A stretch of DNA of 34,539 bases from Sulfurimonas sp. (GCF_023229025.1 NZ_JALOAA010000022.1:1-34539); one strand, 5' to 3'; counted from the stretch's first letter, positions 23,695-31,159 are shown. A program made the numbers and translations. Notes: generated by a model from the letters alone, not told the origin.

Positions 23695-24831
23695 TTAAAT
23701 TACATGGTTAATGGTATATCTCGTTCCTCTACCAGTTGTACCTTCAACTTTTTTTATACACCCTTTAGCCAATAGATCTGCGATATCTCTTGAAGCATTA
23801 GTTTCTGCTGTATTTGCTATTTTTACATATTTAGCTTTTGTAAGATCACCTTTAAAGTTTTCACTTCCAATATCTAGCAGTCGATTGAGTACTTTTATTT
23901 GTCTGCTATTTAGTTCATCTTCTCTATGAGCATCCCAAAACTTTGTTTTTTCTACTATGTAATTCAGCTGTTTCTGTGCATCTAGTAGTGCATGGTGTAG
24001 AGTTTTAAAAAACCACTCCATCCAGTAAGTGATATCTAGTGGATCATCTTTTTGAAATCTTCCAGTTGTTTTATCCAAAGCTTCATAGTAACCTTTTCTA
24101 TCTTCGTAAATACTCTTTGACATGGTATAGATTTTTGAAAAAGAGGATTGTTCAAGTTTGGATAATACTCTGTCTGTTAGTGCTCTTGTAATTCTTCCAT
24201 TACCATCATCAAAGGGATGTATGATTACAAACCAAAGATGTGTAATAGCAGCTTTTTCTAATGTCGTTGGAGTATCATTAAACCATTTTATAAAACTATT
24301 CATTTCATTTTCAAGTGAATGATGTGGTGGTGCTTCATAGTGAATCTTCTCTTTTCCATAATCACCAGACACTACTTGCATAGCACCTTCGCCTCTAAAC
24401 TGTGCTACTTTTATCTTTGAAAATCCACTATAACCTTTTTCAAACATTGCATGGTGCCAACCAAAGAGTTTTTCTAGTGTTAAATCTTCATCATAGTTTG
24501 TGTTAGCATCAATGAGAATATCTACATAGTTATCCTCTTTTTTTAAAGCTTTATAGTGTTGCTGAGATTCTAACCCTAACTTTTGCTTTATAGATGAACG
24601 AACACTTTGTCGATTAAGTATTTCTCCCTCTATCTCACAACTTGCAATGATCTCTTCTTCTAAAGCTTTTGCTATTGAATGTTTTGAACTCTCTTTATCC
24701 ATTAAAAGCATAAAGGATTTTAATTTGCCTTGTTCATAAGCAATATCTCTTAACAGTGGTTCTAATTTTTCTTTATCGTACTTAAAATTGGGATACTCAT
24801 CATGTTCCCATATCCATTTTTGTTTTTTCAT
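23695..24831 (-). CDS. Fic-family AMPylase, class II, with DUF4172-like N-terminus
   Basis: The Fic core HPFDDGNGRI, with catalytic His, is intact at about residues 207-216 of this start (230-239 of the longer frame), so the protein should transfer AMP or a related nucleotide to a target. An inhibitory motif SCEIEGEIL precedes it, matching the [S/T]xxxE[G/N] helix of class II Fic proteins that restrain themselves. The N-terminus KWIWEHDEYPNF is the DUF4172 signature, and the last 70 residues form a winged-helix-like end. I start at ATG 24831 because the family signature begins there; a TTG at 24900 would add 23 residues. A promoter places the start of transcription at or next to this ATG, suggesting a leaderless message. 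Confidence 0.88.
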   Translation of the reverse strand: MKKQKWIWEHDEYPNFKYDKEKLEPLLRDIAYEQGKLKSFMLLMDKESSKHSIAKALEEEIIASCEIEGEILNRQSVRSSIKQKLGLESQQHYKALKKEDNYVDILIDANTNYDEDLTLEKLFGWHHAMFEKGYSGFSKIKVAQFRGEGAMQVVSGDYGKEKIHYEAPPHHSLENEMNSFIKWFNDTPTTLEKAAITHLWFVIIHPFDDGNGRITRALTDRVLSKLEQSSFSKIYTMSKSIYEDRKGYYEALDKTTGRFQKDDPLDITYWMEWFFKTLHHALLDAQKQLNYIVEKTKFWDAHREDELNSRQIKVLNRLLDIGSENFKGDLTKAKYVKIANTAETNASRDIADLLAKGCIKKVEGTTGRGTRYTINHVI

Positions 24832-24837
24832 AGAGTG

Positions 24838-24911
24838 AGTATAGCTAAAGTGGAGTGAAAAATCAATCTTTTCGTACCGTAAAGTGGTATGTAAAATCAA
24901 TATTTACATAC
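24838..24911 (-). promoter_or_regulatory. Fic promoter and perfect inverted repeat
   Basis: On the minus strand, TTGATT (24861-24866), 17 bases, then TATACT (24838-24843) form a promoter whose start point falls on the Fic ATG (24831). Upstream is a perfect inverted repeat: GTATGTAAA (24887-24895), seven bases, TTTACATAC (24903-24911). TAAAGTGG occurs twice in direct orientation (24846-24853 and 24880-24887). These are likely operator sites. Confidence 0.6.
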
Positions 24912-24960
24912 TATAGTTATAAGTAAGAAGCACAATTTCTAAAGCTAAAATTTCGTTTTC

Positions 24961-25716
24961 CTATTTGATTTCTTCCAACCAAGAATCATAATCGGTCGCA
25001 TGACTCAAGAAAAATGCTAATATTATCAATCCTATTGTGCCAATTATTGCAATATCTTTTTTAAAAATCCACAATATACTAATTAGTATGAAAATTACCA
25101 ACCAAAATAACATTCTTTTATTTTTTGCAGATGTAGTTTTATCAACTAATCTCATTTTCAAAGCTTTTGCATTACTATTTATTTTTCTTAAATCATCTAT
25201 TTTGTATTGTCCATTAGGACTTTTTTTAGCAATATTTGCAGCTCTTCCTCTAAAATTATGAATCGTATAATAATGAGTTCCTTTTCCTGTGCCAGGTTCT
25301 GAGCCAGTTGTTTTATAATATTGCATATTTAAAATGGTATTTGCACCAACTAATTCAGCTCCATCTATCATATCTTCTTTTGCACTATCTGGGGAATTTC
25401 TTGATGAACCATGAACTATCCAGTTAGATAATTCAATAACTTCCCAGCCTTTAATGTCAGTATTTTTACTCGTATAAACTTCATTTGGCACTTCATAACC
25501 AATAATTATATTTTGTTCTACAAGTTTTATCTGAACTGCTGAATAGCCCTTTGGCGTTGCTTTTTGTTCAAATTGTAGGTACACGCCTTCACACAATTTA
25601 TTAAATTCATTTTTATTTGTGAAAGCTGAATTATGAAAAAAATAATCTTTTCCATCATCCCCTTTTATAAATCCATATTGCTTTTCTGATAAGTATGTTT
25701 TTACTATTCCCCTCAA
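24961..25716 (-). CDS. Cold-shock-domain protein with C-terminal membrane hairpin
   Basis: Residues 1-65 (IVKTYLSEKQYGFIKGDDGKDYFFHNSAF, then GVYLQFEQKATPKGYSAVQIK) are a cold-shock/OB fold with the RNP1-like KQYGFI and DYFFH motifs, so RNA or single-strand DNA binding is expected. A middle domain (GWEVIELSNWIVHGSS to NILNMQYYKTTG) resembles YbjQ/heavy-metal-binding-like folds, though that is weak. Two membrane helices lie near the end (MLFWLVIFILISILWIF and IAIIGTIGLIILAFFL). The start is TTG at 25716 with AGGA six bases upstream. Cold-shock domains tethered to the membrane are found in some bacteria; function here is unknown. The gene is 60 bases before the Fic promoter repeat. Confidence 0.75.
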   Translation of the reverse strand: MRGIVKTYLSEKQYGFIKGDDGKDYFFHNSAFTNKNEFNKLCEGVYLQFEQKATPKGYSAVQIKLVEQNIIIGYEVPNEVYTSKNTDIKGWEVIELSNWIVHGSSRNSPDSAKEDMIDGAELVGANTILNMQYYKTTGSEPGTGKGTHYYTIHNFRGRAANIAKKSPNGQYKIDDLRKINSNAKALKMRLVDKTTSAKNKRMLFWLVIFILISILWIFKKDIAIIGTIGLIILAFFLSHATDYDSWLEEIK

Positions 25717-25752
25717 AAATATTCCTATTACTAAGTTTATGATTTTATTATA

Positions 25753-25905
25753 TCAAAACAATTCTCTCAAAGAGTCTCGAAATGGTTTGTGATATGTTGC
25801 AAAAAGTGTTGCAATGATCATAATCAAAATAACAACCGCCACATTTTGCTCACCTTGAGCCAATGTAAAAATAAATAATGCGATTAGAAGCAATAAAAAT
25901 GGCAT
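25753..25905 (-). CDS. 50-residue single-pass or hairpin membrane protein
   Basis: The frame runs from ATG 25905 to TGA 25753. The protein begins MPFLLLLIALFIFTLAQG, has a short polar turn (EQNV), then AVVILIMIIATLFATY, and ends in a basic tail (HKPFRDSLRELF). This is two membrane helices or a hairpin. AGGGA lies about seven bases upstream. It follows the 134-residue secreted protein by 60 bases on the same strand, so I take it as the third gene of that small operon. Toxin, holin-like or pilot roles are possible; none is shown. Confidence 0.65.
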   Translation of the reverse strand: MPFLLLLIALFIFTLAQGEQNVAVVILIMIIATLFATYHKPFRDSLRELF

Positions 25906-25965
25906 ACAAATTCCCTAAATGAAGTAATTTAATACTCAAAATATCAATTAGTAAATATTATACCA

Positions 25966-26370
25966 CTATTCCTTAACATAATAAACAGTATCGCTAATAG
26001 CCAATGTAAATTTCCAACCGTTTTTAATAGCTTCTTTTTTCAACCAAGTTTTTGCTTGATCAAAATTATCACTCTTGCAAGCCCCTAAATAGTTTGGAAA
26101 TCTATTTGACTCAAGACATCTCATAACTTTTTGAGAACTTTTCATCTTTTTAAAAGTCACATAAAATGAATGATTATTAATGGCAATCCAACCACCTTGT
26201 AAAATGTCTTTAACTTCAAAGATCTTATTTTCTGGCTTGCATTTTACATATTCAAAAGTCGTTGTAGATGTTTCGCAATTGATTGTATCACCCAAATTAT
26301 AGGCATATGACTGAGCAGTACCGAAAAGATATATTAACAACAAAAAAAATTTAGTTTTTGACACTACCAT
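25966..26370 (-). CDS. Secreted 134-residue protein with four cysteines
   Basis: An N-terminal signal peptide is clear (KTKFFLLLIYLFGTAQSYA, cleavage expected after SYA near residue 23). The mature part has four Cys (in INCETS, VKCKP, MRCLES, GACKSD), enough for two disulfides. A repeated charged helix (QAKTWLKKEAIKNGWKF) precedes the end. No family is recognised. It overlaps the upstream membrane-protein gene by seven bases and has only a weak GGGGGAAG ribosome site, so it is translated by coupling. It is probably periplasmic. Its partners and control by the XRE repressor make it part of a regulated envelope module. Confidence 0.7.
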   Translation of the reverse strand: MVVSKTKFFLLLIYLFGTAQSYAYNLGDTINCETSTTTFEYVKCKPENKIFEVKDILQGGWIAINNHSFYVTFKKMKSSQKVMRCLESNRFPNYLGACKSDNFDQAKTWLKKEAIKNGWKFTLAISDTVYYVKE

Positions 26371-26648
26371 CTTCCCCCAGTAGTGTCATACATTGCCCAA
26401 AAATTAGCTTGTCTGTGATAGTAAGCATTTGCATTACCTTTCTTATCTGGCTTAAACCAAGCAAATATTAATGGCATCCACAAAACAAACTCTGCAAAAG
26501 CATTGTCACTTACACTGTGTATAAACGCTACCATAGAGCTATAATCTGCGATAATCCAGTAACCTGCCAAAATAACCAGCGATATTACCAATAATGTTAA
26601 ATAGCTAACAATCAGTCTTGCTATTACATTTGCAAAATACTCTGCCAC
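26364..26648 (-). CDS. 94-residue inner-membrane protein
   Basis: It starts at GTG 26648 with AGGAG seven bases upstream. The sequence has one long membrane helix (LIVSYLTLLVISLVILAGYWIIA, about 12-34) and a second shorter one (FVLWMPLIFAWF), followed by a Tyr/Trp-rich tail (YHRQANFWAMYDTTGGRW). No family is recognised. It is the first gene of the leftward module of membrane, secreted and mini-membrane proteins, directly under the palindromic operator at 26705-26722. Its small size and tail are consistent with a mobile-element membrane factor, but this is inference. Confidence 0.7.
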   Translation of the reverse strand: MAEYFANVIARLIVSYLTLLVISLVILAGYWIIADYSSMVAFIHSVSDNAFAEFVLWMPLIFAWFKPDKKGNANAYYHRQANFWAMYDTTGGRW

Positions 26649-26704
26649 TTTTTACTCCTGAGATATAAATTCATATAATAAATATTAACTCAAAAATGCT
26701 TATT

Positions 26705-26772
26705 AAACACTTATAAGTGTTTGTTAGATTTTGGCCATATAGCTATTATCTTTGAAAACTTATAGGTGTTTA
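26705..26772. promoter_or_regulatory. XRE operators and promoter
   Basis: AAACACTTATAAGTGTTT (26705-26722) is an 18-base perfect palindrome. A second, less perfect copy of the half-site CTTATAGGTGTTT lies at 26757-26772. For the rightward gene, TTGTTA (26721-26726), 17 bases, TATTAT (26744-26749) form a promoter, so one operator overlaps the -35 and the other lies downstream of the start point. The same palindrome is 57 bases from the leftward GTG at 26648 and can control both directions. Confidence 0.75.
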
Positions 26773-26775
26773 TTA

Positions 26776-27024
26776 TTGGAAGAAAATATAGATAAATTTT
26801 TAGATGAAATTGTTCTAAAAGTAAAAGAGGAAAGAATAAAAAGAAATATAAGCCAATTGGCACTTGCTGAAATTTTAGGACATAAATCTCCAAACTATGT
26901 AGCAAAGATTGAAACTAGAAAACATGATGTAAGTTACAATCTCTCTCACCTATATAAAATCGCTTGCGAATTTGGTATTGAAGTCACTGATCTTATACCA
27001 CATATAAAATCTCCTTCAAAATAA
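26776..27024 (+). CDS. XRE-family transcriptional repressor
   Basis: A compact helix-turn-helix protein: RIKRNISQLALAEILGHKSPNYVAKIETRKHDVSYNLSHLYKIACEFGIEVTDLIPHI is a textbook Xre/Cro fold. About 82 residues if started at TTG 26776, which follows a weak TAGGTG site; an upstream TTG at 26752 would add eight. I prefer the downstream TTG because the promoter start point is near 26756. It lies divergent to the three-gene envelope module, with a perfect palindrome between them and a second half-site overlapping its own leader, the layout of an autoregulated repressor. No toxin gene sits directly beside it on the same strand. Confidence 0.8.
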   Translation: MEENIDKFLDEIVLKVKEERIKRNISQLALAEILGHKSPNYVAKIETRKHDVSYNLSHLYKIACEFGIEVTDLIPHIKSPSK

Positions 27025-27025
27025 A

Positions 27026-27267
27026 ATCGTTCGCTACTATTCACTGTCGTTCATATATATGCCCTTTTCGTTACTCAAATTCATTAAAATTTTAAATTTT
27101 TCCCAACCTCTTTAGAGGTATATGCCATTTTCGTTACTCAACAAAACAAATCGTTACCCACTATATATATGCCCTTTTCGTTACTCATTATAATTAGCTT
27201 TCTTTACATCTTATCTACAAATGAAAAAAATCGTTACTTACTATATATATGCCGTTTTCGTTACTCA
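27026..27267. repeat. Composite repeat array B (CGTTAC type)
   Basis: There are four units at 27026-27077, 27105-27140, 27148-27187 and 27228-27267. All end in TTTTCGTTACTCA. Units 1, 3 and 4 begin with ATCGTT and carry TATATATATGCC; unit 2 carries the same ACCTCT-TT-AGAGGT hairpin as array A. Unit 1 agrees with unit 1 of array A at 47 of 52 bases. The difference between arrays is systematic: C-C-T-T-A there, C-G-T-T-A here. The array starts two bases after the XRE gene, and the last unit contains the protease stop codon. Confidence 0.82.
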
Positions 27268-28355
27268 TTTACTAAACTATTAGCAAATTCTAAAATGTAT
27301 TTTTCTACTTCTTGATAGTTAGCTCTACCATTTAGTTTTTGCATTGTTGTATTTAAAAAAATCTTAGAAAGCATACTGTTTTCTTTTAACATATCTTGAG
27401 CATATTTTTTTCTATCTTTTGGCCAGTTTTCTTCAATAGCTTTAATTATATCTTTTTTAAAAAGTATAAGCTCATCAGGAGAATAATCAAATTGGTCATT
27501 ATCTATTATCTCTTCAATAACCTTTTTTTTCCAGACTCTTCCTATTTGTGCTTCAAATTCAGATGTAGCTCCTATTCTACCAACATATATTCCATGAAAA
27601 ATTGTTATAGGAGAACTTGTCCTTAATTGTGTATTCCCTAACATAATTGCTCCCTTACGATTATAAAAGAATGTAGGTGCACCAGACATACCTTCTTTAG
27701 ATGCACAATCTACTAAAAATTGTTCTTGCCCATCCCATCCCAAATGAGGATTTGAAGCAACTGTTGCACGCTTCCAAATAGGTTGTCCTGTATAATCAGT
27801 AATTCCTTTTGGATAACCTATAATAAATATATCTTCACTTGCATATAAATAATCAGAATAATCCTCTATATCTTTATATCTCAGCTCTAAATCTTGTACA
27901 TGAACTATATTTGTACTTAAGCCTACAGAATTCTGATGTTTTAATATTGTAGCTAGATTGATCTTTTTGCCATCAATAAGTGAACCTTCGGATAAATACT
28001 CTTGTGTCAAGTCAATAGGTATAGCCACAACATCTACTTTTGGCCATCCTTGAGGATGTATTAAATAAGTTGGTTTACCATCTTTTTCTAAGGGCAAGGA
28101 TATACTCATTTTTACACTTCCATTAAACTCACCTTGAGAAACTTGTTGAGAAAATGTTGCAATGATTTTATTTGGTACAGATAAGTTCGTACTCAAGCTT
28201 TCTAGTGTTTCAGAATGTCTACCTGACACATTGTGCCAAGCAGTTATAATATAGCTTTTATTATTTTTTTTATAAAACACACCTGTTCCAACTGCAAGTT
28301 TTATATCATCTCTATAAATTGATAAATGTACAACTGCTTCAGATGGTTGAATCAT
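27261..28355 (-). CDS. Trypsin-like serine protease
   Basis: A 364-residue chymotrypsin-fold protease with the triad His41 (ITAWHNVSG), Asp108 (KVDVVAIPI) and Ser224 (CASKEGMSGAPTFF). There is no signal peptide, so it acts in the cytoplasm, as with the stand-alone trypsin-like proteases often found in defence islands. The last 110 residues are a helical, charged C-terminal region (ELILFKKDIIKAIEENWPKD to LVNE) that may bind a partner. GAGGAG lies seven bases before the ATG. Its stop codon is inside the last unit of repeat array B. No partner gene is adjacent, so it is an orphan or acts with a gene elsewhere. Confidence 0.85.
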   Translation of the reverse strand: MIQPSEAVVHLSIYRDDIKLAVGTGVFYKKNNKSYIITAWHNVSGRHSETLESLSTNLSVPNKIIATFSQQVSQGEFNGSVKMSISLPLEKDGKPTYLIHPQGWPKVDVVAIPIDLTQEYLSEGSLIDGKKINLATILKHQNSVGLSTNIVHVQDLELRYKDIEDYSDYLYASEDIFIIGYPKGITDYTGQPIWKRATVASNPHLGWDGQEQFLVDCASKEGMSGAPTFFYNRKGAIMLGNTQLRTSSPITIFHGIYVGRIGATSEFEAQIGRVWKKKVIEEIIDNDQFDYSPDELILFKKDIIKAIEENWPKDRKKYAQDMLKENSMLSKIFLNTTMQKLNGRANYQEVEKYILEFANSLVNE

Positions 28356-28425
28356 AAATACTCCTCATATTTTTCTTAATTATACTTAAAACATGTATAG
28401 AATTGATTATATTAACACATACTAA

Positions 28426-28526
28426 GATAAGTCAGATAAGTCATTTTAGCTCGGATAAGTCCTATTCATGGTTATTAAGGGAGAAGAGTTTATTTTCAGA
28501 TAAGTGCTTTTTCTTTCGGATAAGTC
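28426..28526 (+). repeat. Inverted copy of the repA 3' tail with five GATAAGTC motifs
   Basis: Five GATAAGTC motifs (the fourth reads GATAAGTG) start at 28426, 28435, 28454, 28499 and 28519. The repA-like gene has the same motifs on its strand at 177, 168, 149, 104 and 83, and the spacings are 9, 19, 45, 20 here against 9, 19, 45, 21 there. ATTAAGGGA lies between motifs three and four in both. Read in frame, this copy gives KISQISHFSSDKS before a stop, close to RISQISPFSSDKS of the protein tail. It is a decayed repA fragment or a conserved iteron-like site. Confidence 0.75.
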
Positions 28527-28676
28527 ATTGAAAAAATGGCACTCAAGAACGGTCATTTTAGGCTTAAAAATCGCTCCAAATTCGCTCCAAAAAGTTCTCA
28601 AAATTTAACTTTTTTTACGAAATAGAAAATCAGAAAGCCCTGTTTATAAGGTACTTTTACGGAAATTTATAGAAAG

Positions 28677-28701
28677 TAAGAGTTTTCGTAATAAACTCTT
28701 A
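28677..28701. terminator. Hairpin, terminator-like
   Basis: TAAGAGTTT (28677-28685) and AAACTCTTA (28693-28701) are perfect nine-base arms around TCGTAAT. On the plus strand it runs into TTTTC; on the minus strand it is flanked by CTTTC. No gene ends beside it, so it may be a leftover terminator of lost genes or part of an attachment region. The stem has only two G-C pairs, making it weak. Confidence 0.4.
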
Positions 28702-28850
28702 TTTTCATCTTTAAATTCCACCTAATTAATATATATTTTCTATTTCATTAACTGCGGAAATATTAGCACATATAACTCTGCATGTAAACAGTACTCTGGT
28801 ATTAAGTGCAAAAAGAAGCTATATTAAAATATTTATTGTAGAATTCAAGA

Positions 28851-29240
28851 ATGATAAATGATTTGGTATTAAACTATGTAATTATTTTTATATTTTTTGA
28901 GCTGTATGAGATTTCTTGGCAGAAGGCACCCAGCATAATGGGTATGCTGATAAGAATGAACAAGTACTACTCAAAGAGTATATTTCTGTTTTTAATCATG
29001 CAACCTACTTTTTACTTCAGTATTGGGTTTGCTATGCTTACGAATTTTAACATCTATGCAATTATCTTACTATTTTTAAAGACGGTTGACGTAGCGACAA
29101 AGATACTTCTTTTAGAACAGGTTTTTAAAAAAAGAGAACTCACCCAAGAGTTAAGTCTTATTCTTCTAGCGCCCATAAACAGTTTTTTGCCGTATATCGG
29201 GTTATTGCTTTATCCTGTGCTGATTATATTAGCTATCTAA
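28851..29240 (+). CDS. Small integral membrane protein, unknown function
   Basis: A 129-residue protein made almost wholly of membrane helices: about four, near residues 3-20, 42-60, 63-82 and 103-128 (the last one LILLAPINSFLPYIGLLLYPVLIIL). Between helices it is Lys/Arg rich, giving a positive-inside pattern. I know no name for it; the style is that of conserved hypothetical proteins of Sulfurimonas. It is the first core gene right of the island boundary and is convergent with the coiled-coil gene, whose stop overlaps its own end by 12 bases. The ribosome site is weak (TTCAAGA). Confidence 0.7.
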   Translation: MINDLVLNYVIIFIFFELYEISWQKAPSIMGMLIRMNKYYSKSIFLFLIMQPTFYFSIGFAMLTNFNIYAIILLFLKTVDVATKILLLEQVFKKRELTQELSLILLAPINSFLPYIGLLLYPVLIILAI

Positions 29241-30476
29241 ATCCGCGTATCTGTTTTTTAACTGTGCTTGTTTGGATAAAAACTTTACACTCTGAGATAT
29301 ATCTTCACTAGCTATATGATAATCTTTATGCAGCTTCTCTAAAGAGCTATCAATTTTTGCGTTAAGCGTATTGCCTAGAGCTTCAATCTGCTCTTTTGAA
29401 CTTCTTGCTTCACTCTCTTTTGCATCTTTAAACTCTTTGATAATCATGCTTAGTTGCGATTGAGATTTTACATACTCTGACTTTATAACTTCTATATCTT
29501 TCATCAAATCTCTCATGGTGGCATAGATGTCATGCAAGGAGCTGTTTTGGGTTTGGAGTTCGCTCATTTTATTTGAAGATAAAATCATCTGTTTCATAAT
29601 TATTTCGCTCTTCTCTTTTATGCTGCCTAGTCTATTGTCGCTCTCATAAAGAGATGTATTTATCCCCTCTGTGTGTGACTTAAGCGATAATACCTCTTTT
29701 TCAAAAGGCTTCATAATATCCAAGAGCTTCTCAGAAGTCTCTTTTATGATTGTATTTGCTACTGTTTGTGAGATATTACTCAGACCCTGTAGATTCTCTT
29801 TTATATCTTCAATCTCATCTACTATGTCGCCCCTACTCTCAACCGCCTTTGTAAGCGTGGCTTTTACTTTGTTGAAGTGATCCTGCTCCGCAACTCTTAG
29901 TATGTCTATATGCTTATGCACGACATTGTCGAGTGAAGGAAGCTGAACCTCAGTAAAATTTTCAAAAGAGTTTTTAACATCATCATGCCAAGAGCGCAGC
30001 TCCTCAAATTTTTCTAAAAATCTATTTTGATTTATTAGTATTGAGTCAAGTGCTTTTATATCATGTTTGAATCTCTCTCTACTTTGCTCATGCGCCTCTT
30101 TGTCTTGATTTTGATTTAAAATCATCTTTCTATCAAGCTGGGAACTAAACTCTTTTAGTTCTTCGAGCTGCTGGATTAATGCTTGAGTAAATTTATTCTG
30201 AGTTTTTGCCTGCTCAGATTGTTGCGTCTGATGTAAGATATTCATAATAATATACAAAATCAATGAAACCATAATGGGGATAAAGCTCTCTTTTAATGCC
30301 ATAAACATATCCATAGAGTCAGGGTGGATTATAAAATGAACAACTGCACTAATAGCACCAACGCCTAGCATAAGCGGTGCATAATTAATCTTATTTGGCT
30401 TTTTAAGTATAGATATTTGTCTAAGAAAAAGCAGTGCCATTAATGCAAAAGCTATCAAAAAATCAGTATCAAACAC
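29229..30476 (-). CDS. Membrane-anchored long coiled-coil protein
   Basis: A 415-residue protein with three membrane segments in the first 85 residues (DFLIAFALMALLFL; APLMLGVGAISAVVHFII; SFIPIMVSLILYIIMNI), then more than 300 residues of charged coiled coil rich in Gln, Glu, Lys and Ser. This resembles a methyl-accepting-like or RmuC/ZapA-like scaffold by shape, but there is no catalytic motif or receptor signature, so no function is given. It is last in the leftward core run, 43 bases after the phosphatase gene. It could tether an envelope or division complex; that is inference. Confidence 0.7.
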   Translation of the reverse strand: MFDTDFLIAFALMALLFLRQISILKKPNKINYAPLMLGVGAISAVVHFIIHPDSMDMFMALKESFIPIMVSLILYIIMNILHQTQQSEQAKTQNKFTQALIQQLEELKEFSSQLDRKMILNQNQDKEAHEQSRERFKHDIKALDSILINQNRFLEKFEELRSWHDDVKNSFENFTEVQLPSLDNVVHKHIDILRVAEQDHFNKVKATLTKAVESRGDIVDEIEDIKENLQGLSNISQTVANTIIKETSEKLLDIMKPFEKEVLSLKSHTEGINTSLYESDNRLGSIKEKSEIIMKQMILSSNKMSELQTQNSSLHDIYATMRDLMKDIEVIKSEYVKSQSQLSMIIKEFKDAKESEARSSKEQIEALGNTLNAKIDSSLEKLHKDYHIASEDISQSVKFLSKQAQLKNRYADLDS

Positions 30477-30519
30477 CTTGTGTCCTTAAAATAGTTTCTA
30501 GCTATTCTAGCATAAAGTT

Positions 30520-31149
30520 TTATAAAACAATATCTAATATCTCTAATGGTCTCTCTACAATTAATTTTGCATTACCACTTGAGCTAAACCCCCAAGTTGC
30601 AAAAATAGAATCAATTGCAGCACTTTTTGCACTGAGTATATCTTTGCTGTTATCGCCGACCATCCATGCTTTATGTCTTTTTCCATCATAGCCGTAGTGG
30701 TCTAAAATATAGTGGAGCATTTCAGGACTTGGTTTAGAAGCAGAGACTCTATCTGCTCCGATTATGACGTTAAAAAGGGGCTTTACTCCCAAGTGCTCTA
30801 ACATTCTAAAAGCAAACTGGGTAGGAGCATTTGTTGCAACGGATATTTTAACACCCGACTCTACAAGCTTTGTCAACATCTCTTGGACTCCATCATAAAG
30901 ATAGACGTTTTTTATGCACTGCTCCTCATAGTGGCTCTCAAAAAGATCTCTATCTTTTGGGTTGTAAATCTCAGTCTCATAAAAGAGCTGTGAGAGATTT
31001 CTTACTTCCATATTTATAGCCTCGACTATAAACTCTTCACTAAGCGGAGCTAAATTATGATGCTGCTGCCTTACATGATTGACAGAGATGGTAATATCTT
31101 TTTTAGAATCAAGCAAAGTACCGTCCATGTCAAATATAACTATCTTCAT
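30520..31149 (-). CDS. gph: HAD-family phosphatase, phosphoglycolate-phosphatase-like
   Basis: A 209-residue HAD subfamily IA hydrolase. Motif I is IFDMDGTLLDS (Asp7 nucleophile, Asp9), motif II is VATNAP (Thr), motif III has Lys in SASKPSPEM, and motif IV is WMVGDNSKD. The cap domain between motifs I and II is a helical bundle. The exact substrate (phosphoglycolate, other sugar phosphates or nucleotides) cannot be told by eye. It follows hemH by ten bases in the same operon. Confidence 0.82.
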   Translation of the reverse strand: MKIVIFDMDGTLLDSKKDITISVNHVRQQHHNLAPLSEEFIVEAINMEVRNLSQLFYETEIYNPKDRDLFESHYEEQCIKNVYLYDGVQEMLTKLVESGVKISVATNAPTQFAFRMLEHLGVKPLFNVIIGADRVSASKPSPEMLHYILDHYGYDGKRHKAWMVGDNSKDILSAKSAAIDSIFATWGFSSSGNAKLIVERPLEILDIVL

Positions 31150-31159
31150 CTCTCTGTGG

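Larger units (their letters stand above)
28356..28850. other. Gene-free island/chromosome boundary
   Basis: About 495 bases without a supported gene. In order: AT-rich leader of the protease gene, the repA-tail copy (28426-28526), a tandem TCGCTCCAAA pair (near 28570-28595), a 9-base-arm hairpin (28677-28701), then AT-rich DNA upstream of the first core gene. It lies exactly where mobile-element content gives way to core metabolism, so an attachment site is likely within it. No tRNA is seen. Confidence 0.5.

Noticed and set aside
26711..26905. Minus-strand 64-residue hydrophobic frame
   Set aside because: It lies antisense to the XRE gene and across its promoter and operator; there is no ribosome site and the composition is typical of an antisense shadow.
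26776..27024. Toxin-antitoxin pair with the XRE protein as antitoxin
   Set aside because: No small toxin-family gene sits on the same strand beside it. The divergent module is membrane or secreted and shares operators with it, so a repressor role is the better reading.
22524..27267. CRISPR array
   Set aside because: Units differ in length, are too few and irregularly spaced, spacers are not unique equal-length sequences, and no cas genes are present.
28356..28850. tRNA or attachment-site remnant at the boundary
   Set aside because: No cloverleaf, no GGTTCGAATC-type T arm and no CCA end was found by eye; an att site may still exist but cannot be marked.
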